DNA from: Tetraselmis striata
Taxonomy: Eukaryota; Chlorophyta; Chlorodendrophyceae; Chlorodendrales; Chlorodendraceae
Direction of reading: 5' to 3'
Length of the DNA: 64,000 nt
Assembly (NCBI GenBank): GCA_006384855.1
Contig: VCJN01002757.1
Coordinates: 43,931-107,930 of the forward strand
Shown: positions 1-9,527 of the stretch, one piece after another
How the letters are laid out: every line of letters starts with the position of its first letter
How positions within the stretch are numbered: the first letter of the stretch is position 1
Notes under the pieces: model-generated
The model's database searches: none
Seen by the model: only the letters and a program-made list of their open reading frames with translations
Told to the model about the DNA's origin: nothing
Made by a program: the position numbers and the translations under genes

Positions 1-809
1 TATTCTGCTGTTCGCGGAAACCCCATTGCGCGCCGCTCGCGCATGATGCTATAAGCGTCGACATATCGAGACTGCTTCACACGCAATTCAAGACGCGGTA
101 ATGGTCGCCAATCCATATTCTTAGTTAGCAGCTCCCCACAGCTCGCGACTCATTCTTTATTGATCTTTACCATCCGATCGTATTCCCTTTATGCAGAGTT
201 TCCCTGCGCGTATACAACTCTTATCGCTTTCCATCTGACAGCATGTGGATGCGCCATAAAGACGCCGCTGTAATAAGCAACGCAATTATGACAATCTAAA
301 TTAACGCTCTCAAAAGTCTGCTGTAAATGCATGTCCAGGGATCTCCATTATTCTTGCTGCATGCAATCCATGGTGACTTGTTGCACTGATATGACTTTTA
401 AACCAGGGCCGCTTTTTCTTGATGGGTGAGATAAATGCAGCAATCGTGCAGTATTGAAACAGGCGTCCATTGCAGACAATTTAGCACCTGGGCAAACACC
501 ACGGTGCTTCAAGGCAGATGTTGTCGCGCTGCTGGCAGGATAGGCTGCACGATACATGATCATGGCTATCACAGCATCTATCCAATGCGATGAAAAGGGG
601 TTTCAACGATGCTCATATCAGAGGTATGACGCATGCAGACTTATGATGGCGACCCCGTCCATGTAATTCAGTTCCATTCATGATCGGCCGAGAAGCAGCC
701 ATGGCAGGCAGAGCAGCATGTCACTGCGCACTGTCGGCAAGCCAGAAGGCCGTTCAATGCGCATGTTCGTCGCACAGTCGTTGCCCCAGCGCCTCAGGTA
801 TCGTCCGTT
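1..809. other. Intergenic, no gene seen
   Basis: Mixed-composition DNA downstream of the pseudouridine synthase stop. Its short open frames have no recognisable domain, start context or splice partners. The plus-strand frame at 680-958 is the shadow of the last synthase exon. Confidence 0.5.
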
Positions 810-3800
810 TCATGAGTCGCTTCCCACAGCATGATCACCTGCGAGTGCCATTGCCAGTGATAGCCACCGGATCAGATGGGAATCTTGGACACGTCCGCGG
901 GTTGAAGGGCTGCGTGCAGCGCAGCAAAACGCAAGCTGACGCACCTCGTCGTCTGTGAGAGGGCGCCACTGGCCAGGCGGCAGTGGGCCCAGCTCGAGGG
1001 GCCCAAGTGCCAGGCGGTGAATGCCGACCACGTGGTGCCCCAGCGAGGCCATCATGCGGCGCAGCTGGTGGTACCTGCAAGCCAAGTAAGGACCAGGCTC
1101 TCAGCCCTCAGGACAAAGTCGCGCTGCAGATATGTATATATACACATATATACACATACATATACATATGTATGTATGTATGTATGTATGTATATACATG
1201 TGTATATATTATATTATGTATGGTGTACTGTAACCCTTGCAATCTGATATGTGAAAGTGGGCAAAGGGGGGAAGGGGGGGAGGGGGGGGGGGCTACCTCC
1301 CCTCGCGCAGCGTGATCCTGGCCACAGTGGGCGAGACATACTCCAGCTCTGCAGGCTTGCAGGGCACCATCTCGCCGCCCTCCCTACGCAGCAGCAACCG
1401 CCCGCAGGCAGTGAGCCGCCAGCCGGTGAGCCAAGCAGCGCGAATCTGGTTCCAGGTGCGCCCGCGTGGCGTGGGTGTGTGTGCGTGTGGGTGTGGGTGG
1501 GTGGGGGGGCGGCGGGGGAACCTGTCGCGCAGGGAAATTTCCCCACTTGCAAATGCATCCGCCTCGGAGCGGCCCGCGACGTCCAGCTGGCTGCCCTCTA
1601 TCGTGACCTCGTACACCTGGAGCAGCCAGCGCGGTCAGTGGTGGGGCCCTCTCGATCCCTCCCACAGCCAAGAGTAAGAGTGGGGCTACGTCGCGATAAT
1701 GCATTAACACAATCGGCACGTCACGTAGTCCGCAATGGCGTTCCTTCATGTGAGGATCGATAGCCATCGGGGCTGTGCATCATTGTCAGGCCGGCGTGAA
1801 ATGATATTATCGTCGGTTGTCACCCACGAGCCATTATATCTTGCCGACCGGCCGTGGTGTGTGTTGGATTGTGTCATGTACAGTGGTGCACCCGTCCCCC
1901 TCTCCCCGCAGTGACACATTGACGTCACATTGTTGCGCAAACTCGCAGATTACACCGAGGCGTTTGCGGCATGCCAATCATTTGCGAGATTGATGGCCTA
2001 CTTGCAGCGTGGTGCCCGTTGTTATGCGTCAGGATGGGAGGTGGAGGGAGGGGGGGGGGGGGGTTAGGCGAAAAGAGCGGCCAAGGGGGCGCTGGAGGAG
2101 GAGGGGGGGGGGGGGGGGGGGGGGGCTCACCTTGGGCAGGTGGCGTGCGGGCGAGGTGAGCGCGTGCACGAAAGGCCCGCTCTGCGTCACGACCAGCAGG
2201 CCGGACGCCATCTTGTCCAGCCGGCCCGCGGAGGTCGGCGCAGGCGTCTGCGCCATCATCTCATCTGGCAGCAAGTCGAAGCAGGAGGCGTGCCCCACCT
2301 CGCGGTGCGAGCACACGTAGTCTGCACCAACGGGGGGCACGGCGTGGTCTCAGGAGCTGCACACCAGCAGGAAGATGCTATGGGGAGAAGGGCTGATGGA
2401 AGGGGGCGCACCCACGGGCTTGTGCAGCAGCAGGTGGATGGGGTCCACCCAGGGCAGAGGCTGGCCGTCCAGCAGCACCTCTCGTGGCTGCACCTGTGGC
2501 ACGAACAGAGACCAGCCCTTCCTGACAACACCCCACCCCGCGTCCATCCTGCCCGGGAATTCACCATGTCGACATGTACATGATAGCGATGTATGACTGA
2601 TTTGGGGGCAGGGAAATGGAGGGCAGGGGGGGGGGGGGGGGGGACAGGGAGCGCAGTGGCGGGGAAAGGGATGGAGCAGCGAGGTGGCCATGTCGCGTTT
2701 AGGGTTTGAGGGGTTTTCGGCATCGACTCACCAGTCTATTAGGCTGCAAGTGCGGCAATTAGAATTGGAAAGAAATAGAAAATGTCTTGATAATTTGCCT
2801 TCTTCTTGAAAGAAATCTGACTACAGATACATGTCGATCAAATTGCAAATTGATTTCGGAAAGCACCAAGGACATTGTTTGATTGTGTTTTGCGCATTCA
2901 CTATGGATCAATTCACGTTCATTACTTGCAATTGTTTGACGCGTATCGCGGATCTAGTCTATTGGGATGCAAGAGCGGCAATTACAATAGAAAAGAAATG
3001 TAAATAGATAATATCTTGACAATTTGCCTTCTTCTTGAAAGAAACCTGACAGACACAGCTCGGTCGTATTGCGTATTGATTTCGGAAAGCACCAAGGACG
3101 TTGTTTGATTGTGTATTGCCCATTCACTATGAATCGATTCACGTTTATCATTTGCAATTGTTTGACGCGTATCGCGGATCTGATCGCGGTCGGATATTCT
3201 GATCCCGGTGCATGAGGATTCTTGCACACCGGTCGTCCCCGTACCAGTAACCACTGATCAGCAGTATTAATCACCAGCCGGTGCTGTACCCGTACCGGTA
3301 CCAATGGTTCTGGCAGTACCAGTACTCGAGTAATCAGCTTTATTGCAAGCTTGCAAAGGTAGAAGGGTGCCAAATTTAAACACGGCCAGGCACCGCCATT
3401 TTACATCAATTGCCAACTTCGCGCTGGTCGTTCGTTATTATGCAGATTGAGCCCCACTCAACCGATGGCGGCAAATCACCTCGCCATTGTGTTCGGTCAC
3501 ATTACGATGTATTAGACAAACGGACAGACAGGCAGACGCACAGACAGATAAACCGGAGATGTGAGTGACGCATGCGCCCTTCCCATCGAGAATGAGGCAC
3601 CGCGTGGGCAGCGCCGTGCCGACATGGGTTATCTCCTCGCAGCGGCGCGCCCGCTCAAGATCAAACTGCGGAATGGATCTGCCAACTGCGCTATTCTCTC
3701 TGTTCCGTTTACTCATTTGTGAGCGCTGTTCGCAAGGTGCACCCTGGTGAGTGCTCTGGTTTGTACTCTGCGGACCAGATCCATACAGATAGAAACCAAT

Positions 3801-4810
3801 AAAAAGCGCTGCGTAGTGGATTGGGTTGGAGCGGCTGATGCGGCCCCTAGGCCGCCGGAGATAAGATATGTCGACGGAGGCGGTGTGATGCCATGCGGTG
3901 TGCCAGTGAGATTTGATGCTGAGCGCCGCACATTCACACCCAGAGGCGCACCTTGGAAGCGGCGCCCACGGCGGCCCCCTTACTCCGCCCGCTGGCAGCC
4001 TGCCCCTCCGCGCCGGCCAGCTCCACCCGGTGCTGCTTCAGGAAGGACTTGGCCTTGCTGCGAGTGCACAGCCCTGAGGGGCAGCGCGGGGCGCCGGCAT
4101 TGGCGCGCCGATGTCAGCAAATGACCGGCGGCAGGTAGCTTGGTGGGACCCGCTACGCCATCCAAGCACACACACGCGCCGGTATGTTCATCTGAAGAGG
4201 TCCCTATAGTCGACGTCCCTCCTCCTTCCCCCCCTAACCCCGATACCAGGCAACTTGTGCCAATGCTCAGGCCTGGCTTTGGGAGATACCGGGGTGTGCT
4301 GGGGTGACCGTGAGTAAATGCAAGCTGAGCGTCAGCGGGCGTTGCGCCAGTGCCATTAGCGTTCAATACTGTTGGTAGGTAGTTAGTGAGTGAGCATGAT
4401 TTGTCCTGTCTCCTCCATGCTCAGAAAACACATCAGCAGCATTGGCATCTTAATAAGACTGCGAGTGAATACGAATACATGCCATGTCAAACGGGCCCAA
4501 TGGCAATTCTGAAGAAATGCGCAGGAATAGCGCCGCCGCAGGTACTCGGCCGGTAGGCAGCAGCGGGTGATACAAGTCACGTCTCCAGGGTAAGCAATAT
4601 GAAAAACCATATAAAGAGGAGTATATAGTAAGGGTTTTAGGAGCTCATACGGGGGCTCGGGGATCGGAGCTGGACCACACCAAGGGAGGACAGCAGGCGG
4701 TCCAGCCGCACAGGGCCAGGCGCGCGGAGCAAGTCCGCCGGTGGCGGTGGTGTGCCCCTGCGCGCGCGCCCCCCCACCGGCTGCTGCGCCGAAGCCGCTC
4801 CCGATGCCAT
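810..4810 (-). CDS. RsuA/RluB-family rRNA pseudouridine synthase with S4 domain
   Basis: Isomerises a uridine in ribosomal RNA to pseudouridine; the S4 domain contacts RNA. Seven exons (minus): 4810-4681, 4073-3952, 2493-2412, 2321-2131, 1616-1522, 1383-1297, 1074-810, giving 323 aa with all phases consistent. The S4 domain spans exons 1-3: RLDRLLSSLG, then CTRSKAKSFLKQHRVELAG, then VQPREVLLDG, with a ~20-residue Ala/Gly-rich insertion after residue ~64. The synthase core has HKPV, then GRLDKMASGLLVVT with catalytic Asp at ~147, and ends with ITLREGR/YHQLRRM and LPPGQWRPLTDDE. The start is the first ATG after an in-frame TAG. Plants have chloroplast members of this family (SVR1), so an organellar role is possible, but no clear transit peptide is visible. 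The splice after HKPV makes Asp where the family usually has Gly. Confidence 0.9.
1124..1212. repeat. TA/GTAT microsatellite in pseudouridine synthase intron
   Basis: Alternating TATA, CATA and (GTAT)n repeats, partly self-complementary. It lies in the last intron of the synthase gene, with a G-rich run (about 1260-1290) just before the upstream exon. Confidence 0.9.
2735..3190. repeat. Tandem duplication, ~223-bp units (dispersed repeat family)
   Basis: Two adjacent diverged copies, starting near 2735 and 2958, share long blocks such as TTTGCCTTCTTCTTGAAAGA and GATTTCGGAAAGCACCAAGG and end in GACGCGTATCGCGGATCT. They lie in the largest intron (3951-2494) of the synthase gene. A third diverged copy borders the pentamer satellite at about 35230-35375. 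No coding capacity is seen. Confidence 0.85.
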
Positions 4811-6357
4811 TGCCGCACCTGCGGGCAGCGGTGCAGCGCAGGGTGTGCTCAGCGCCGCGGCATGGGGGGAGCAGACAGACGATGCTTTCCTCTACCACCC
4901 GCTGTCCGGCTGGTCGGTACCACCGCGTCTCCGCCGCGCGAATCGCTGACGGCAATACGGGTCGTTATCCATGCTCTAGCGCATGCGGTTCGGTGATGCT
5001 CCGAAGTCACCTGTCGGCAGGTCTCACTCTCCCATCGAGATAGATACGCGAGGCGCGAGGGCGGGCAAGCACCGGCGATGGCGCGGCTGCGAAGCCCTCG
5101 CGGCGGCGGTGTCGGCATCAGGCTGCACTGCGCATGCCGGACAAGGGGCAGAAGCCCGTGCCCGTGCCGCGCCATCGCCGCGGCGCTCTGCGGCGGACTG
5201 GCTCTGCCGGCCAGTAGCAGCGGCCCGGCAGCGCGGGGACTTGCTGATGCGGGCCGACTTTCGGCCGCGTTGCGATGCTACTGTACGCTATATCGGGCAG
5301 CGGCGATGGTAGCTCTGCCGACAGGGACAAACGGCATGGCGCTGATGCTGCAGCGGTTTGGCGTCCCGGTATTGTAGCCGCGGCGGCCGCTAATATACCC
5401 GCTGCTGGCAGTGGCGGTCAGGTGAGTAACTCGAGTGACGACGTCGCGGCGGCGCTACTTTTTTTTGCGGGTAAGTCCTGCGCTGATGATGAACCAAACC
5501 CCTCATCCGTCAGCATCGTTCATGATCATCCGGGGCGCGCGGGCCGTAAGGATTTTAGTTGTAGCGCCCTCCTCTGACATCGCCTCTGACATGTAGTGCA
5601 AGTGGTCCTGCGCGCGTGGTTTCGGAGCCGAACACACGGCACGTGGTGCTCTATACATAAAACAGCCGCAAAACCCGCCCGCACTACAGGTGTATTCATA
5701 TACAACACTGTTACCATGATGAGCCCACGGGTGCATCTTATGTAGAAAAGTATATTTGAAGATTCAACACACTACCATGCACTACCTACCTGTCGTACAC
5801 GGTACCGCTGTATTTTATTACAATATCAATTGTATACACAATTTGTCGGAGGGAGATTAAATTGATGCCTGAGTGACACTGTCATTGATGGGGGGAGTGA
5901 GTCGGCGAGAGTCGGCGTGCACGCGTCGAATCACGTCGAGTGTCAACAAGCAAGATGCAAATTGGGAAGGCAAAGGGCTGCTGTGAGCTGTGGGCGATGG
6001 ACGAAAGGTAGTCGTTGTCGCCGTAGTGATGGCTGACTAGCACTGTCACTGGTGAGAGTAGGTGAGTCGGGATTTTCTGGGAAGAGCAGTTGACTGAATT
6101 TACATGAGCTAAGGCTGACAATTTATACCAGCCGGCCAGGTGTCGACTAGGGCAGACACCGCTCCATCAAAGAAGGCAATTTGGCAAAGAAGTCTAAGTG
6201 CCGTACTCTGGTAGCATCTGGGTGTCGGTACATCTTAGGCACATGTACGGCAGCCAGCACTTCACTGGAAAATGCGGATTTCACAGAGAGAATAAAATGC
6301 GGATTCAGGGTATACCGGGGTACCCTGGGTCCAACACAATTAAAGTACATACATCAT
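4811..6357. other. Intergenic, GC-rich then AT-rich; no gene I can support
   Basis: Upstream of the pseudouridine synthase start. The first ~600 bp are GC-rich, with a plus-strand frame (5078-5377) that could be a divergent first exon, but I find no family match or convincing downstream exons. The stretch from 5700 to 6350 is lower in GC and shows nothing recognisable. Confidence 0.35.
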
Positions 6358-6366
6358 GCGGCAACA

Positions 6367-6412
<46 letters not shown>

Positions 6413-6421
6413 TGTTGCCGC
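6358..6421. repeat. Perfect 64-nt palindrome: 13-nt arms around (TA)n
   Basis: The left arm GCGGCAACAAACA (6358-6370) and right arm TGTTTGTTGCCGC (6409-6421) are exact reverse complements. They flank an uninterrupted 38-nt TA run that is itself self-complementary, so the whole stretch can extrude as a cruciform. Confidence 0.95.
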
Positions 6422-7559
6422 CTACGACAGTCCCGCGCCTACCTACCGGTACCGCCGTCGACTACGATGGTGTAGCTCGACCATACACGGCGCCAGCGCC
6501 AGGGGTCAGCAGCAGCGCGGCGCAACAGCAGCATGCGCGCGGGCCTTGCTGGTTTCCATCCTCCGACTTCCGCTGCACAACGCGCCCCTTCGCTGCTCGT
6601 GTTTTCGACGATGGCAACGTTGCTCGCGGAATAGCGCGCTCGGATCGGATTTCGGAGGCCGACGCTCAGCGAAGGCTGCAAGGGGGGCCTTGCTGGTCGA
6701 AACGACGACGACACAGCTTTCTTTCGGGAGGGGCGCGGACGACGCCCCGCCGTCGTTTCTTCGGGATAGTTATTTTGATTTTAAATGCTACTTGCTCAGC
6801 CCGCGCGGATGAAGAATACGTCGCGACTAGTGGCCGAAAAATCGATTCAAAGCACGCGCACGGCACTTTGACAGTGTTGGACGCCCGGCGCCCACCTCGC
6901 GACGAGCTACTTGCCCTCCCTTGTGCCACCCCTCGCGAATGATGAATAGTAGCAGGGACAAGATGTTGTTCAAGCTGGGAGTGCTGGCGGTAGAGAGCAG
7001 CTTTCTCAAAACCACCAGGGTGGACGGCGGCTAGCGGAGCTGCCGGGTCCCGAAGAGCTGCCGAAGACGACGAAGCGTGCTCTGGCGAGCTTTGACACTG
7101 CGCGGTGGGGCTGGCACACTACATCAACTGCTGCATGCCTGAGCCGGCCAGCAAGCTCGAGGGATTTTCACGGCTGCAGGAAATTCTGCGGGCCAACTTG
7201 ATTCGTGCACATGAAGATTGGTTGGCCTGGAAGTCCCTCTGACAGGTCGGCCCTCGACTCGGCAAAGATCTCTCGCGCTTTGTGCCACCCTCGCCGCAGT
7301 CGCCCTTCCACGCTTCAGAGCGCTTTTGCGGCCCAGCAGGCCACCTGATACTTGGCTGCGGTGCCGCTGCCTGACCATGCCATCATTTGAGCGAGTCGGC
7401 GGCGCACACCCTGGCTGCATGCCTTCCAGAGGGCTGAGCCACCGCCTGTCGACATCAGCCTTGAGATCCGCATGGCCGAGGGCTGCCTGCTGCCCCACCT
7501 GGCGTTCAGCGCGGAGCGGCAGCTTTTGACGCCCGACCAACTAAATGGCGAGACGTACC
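6422..7559. other. Region without a supportable gene
   Basis: GC-rich DNA with overlapping frames on both strands and no recognised domain. A plus-strand segment near 7100-7240 and another near 7460-7600 have protein-like composition and could be upstream exons of the decayed NB-ARC gene. Nothing ties them to a family. Confidence 0.35.
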
Positions 7560-8215
7560 CCGAATGCAGCGAGCGGCAGGCGGTGCTGCGGCAGCTACCG
7601 GGCCGGCTGAAGAGGCAGTCCAGCAGGCCAGCTGTACTGCTCGCACGGACGGCCCGGCGCCGGGAAGACCTCGCTCGCCAACTTCTTTGTGCATAAGGCG
7701 TCGCTTGGCGCCTGCACTGCCGTGCCAGCGTTGCATGGCAGCTCTGAGGCGGCGCAGTGCCTAGGCCTGGAAGCGTTTGCGCGGTCGGAGCCGCGAGTGA
7801 GCTCCGGAGACGCGAGATGACTCAATGGAGGATGGAGGATGCGCTGGCTGAGCCGGGTGTGTACCTGCGTTCCTATGACGCTGGTGGACGATGTGGCGGT
7901 AGCGGTGGTGGTCATCAGGGAATGCATACGCCCCTGAGGGTTGCGGCCAGCTGCGGATGACGGCCACCCGGGGCTGCCACCTGAGTGCGCCGTCCAGCTG
8001 GAGGAGCTGAGCGTGGATACTCGCTGCAGCTGCTGGTGAGGCTGGTGAAGGGGAAAGACGCGGAGGTGGAGGCGTAGTTGCCGCCGGTGGAGAGGCTGGT
8101 GGCAGAATCGCTGGTGGGAGGGCTGCCTATCACGGTGGCCGTGGTGACAGCGATCATTGGGGACCGCTCGCTGCCGTTCCCGCAGATCACTATCGCAAGT
8201 CAGGCGGTCAGGCGG
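7560..8215 (+). pseudogene. Decayed NB-ARC / P-loop NTPase gene
   Basis: NB-ARC proteins are nucleotide-operated switches found in plant immune receptors and in some green-algal families. The core motifs occur in the right order and spacing on this strand. A Walker A box GRPGAGKTSLANFF lies at 7641-7680 after a plausible acceptor, a kinase-2-like LVDDV at 7881-7895, an LEELS segment near 7998-8012, and a GLPL-type ESLVGGLPI at about 8105-8132 followed by IIGDRSLPFPQ. They sit in different frames: a frameshift separates LEELS from SLQLLVRLVKGKD, a TAG interrupts before LPPVERLV, and TGA stops occur between the Walker and kinase-2 boxes. Introns could explain some breaks but not the in-frame stop. 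A pseudogene is the simplest reading. Confidence 0.6.
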
Positions 8216-9106
8216 TCTTGGCTCAGAGTCCACATCAAGGGTCACGGCCTAAATATCAAGAATCGTGATGAACGGGTACCCTGAGGATCATGATGATAAG
8301 ATGCCTGATGCATCTGTTGGCCTTCAAAGGGCTCTATGCTGCAGGCTACGGCCAACCCTATGCGGGTTCGTGCATCCGGGCTGGAAGACAGCTGGCGTGC
8401 GAGGTTTGAAGACTGAAAACCTGGTTCATGATTCAACCTGAAACAAATCTCACTTTCAATGGCTCCAGCTGACCTTGATCTATGGTGCGGACCCTTGATC
8501 TCGACAACGGCGGCCGTCATGCGGCGCATTGGCACCCGAGTCTCACTCCAGAACAGGGAGCTGATGCTGCATGAGGGCGCCGACGAGCTGGTCGCGCGAG
8601 TAGACCGCCGTGCCCTCCCTGCGTGCGAGGCGCCGCAGGCGGAAGTCAGTGCGTCGCCGAGCGCACGGAGCGGCATGGCGCAGGGGCGGCGCTCTGATGG
8701 TGCGTTATGGCAAGCCATTGTATGTCTCTGAGGAAAAGGACGGTAAAATTTCAAAGTACACTTAGACATCCTTTTTTATAACAAATTATTTTCATCATCA
8801 CCATCATAAATATATCAAGGGATATATATGTATATATACATATGCATACATACATATGTATACAGATGTACGTATATATCCCTTAACAATATCAGGGAGG
8901 GGAAAGGGGGGGGGGGGGGTAATTAATATATTGAGTTGCGGGGATAAGCCAGCGTTTGCTGAAATAATGTCCACAGTACCTCCTCCAACAGCGAATAGCG
9001 ATAATAATTGCATAGCGCAAAGTCACCATCTTGAATTGTTCCAGTATTTGAAAAGGATATATCGCGGGCTCTGTCTTTAATTGGTATCCAACGGAGCTGT
9101 CACCTG
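8216..9106. other. Intergenic, no confident gene
   Basis: A minus-strand frame near 8540-8660 (RLRRLARREGTAVYSRDQLV) has exon-like composition but no family match or partner exons. The rest is AT-rich with an imperfect palindromic microsatellite. Confidence 0.35.
8816..8886. repeat. Imperfect palindromic AT microsatellite
   Basis: The segment opens with CAAGGGATATATATG and closes with CGTATATATCCCTT, so the arms pair around a TA/CATA repeat. A run of more than ten G follows at about 8908-8919. Confidence 0.8.
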
Positions 9107-9432
9107 TCGACACGTGATATGGAAACATTCTATGGCCGTGCTTTCAAGCTCAGCTTGCGCGGATGTGCAGCCGCATCCGTGTGCTCGTACAAATAGGATC
9201 CCGGAATTGATCCGTAGCAGTCGTTGCAGGATATTGTACCCGTACCGATACGGCGCCAGTAAGTAGCGTTGCGATCAATTGATCACCGTGTACCTGTGCC
9301 CATTTACCATTCTTGGGTACTCTGGTACATCGCAGGTGGTACTACACGACCCATACAGGGACTAACTAAATACGTTGCAGACACGTGCGGTGTTTATATG
9401 TCTAGCGTCAAATCAAGTATAGACCCCCCTAG
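9107..9432. repeat. Dispersed ~300-bp repeat, copy 1
   Basis: Starts near a CACGTGAT box and ends at TCTAGCGTCAAATCAAG. Shared blocks include GCGCGGATGTGCAGCC and AAGTAGCGTTGCGATCAAT. Related copies lie at about 38067-38455 and 38864-39175, inside LTN1 introns. It is non-coding and SINE- or MITE-like in size; I could not define terminal repeats. Confidence 0.75.
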
Positions 9433-9527
9433 TTCTATGTAAAGCAATTAGCAACGGAGTGCCCCGTTGGTCAACATCCGCTCGCACTCGCACATGTCCG
9501 CGTTGGTGTGCGGCAAGGCGGGGCGGG

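Noticed and set aside
6181-6942. 253-aa and 204-aa plus-strand frames through the TA run
   Set aside because: They contain a run of YI codons from the microsatellite and have no domain.
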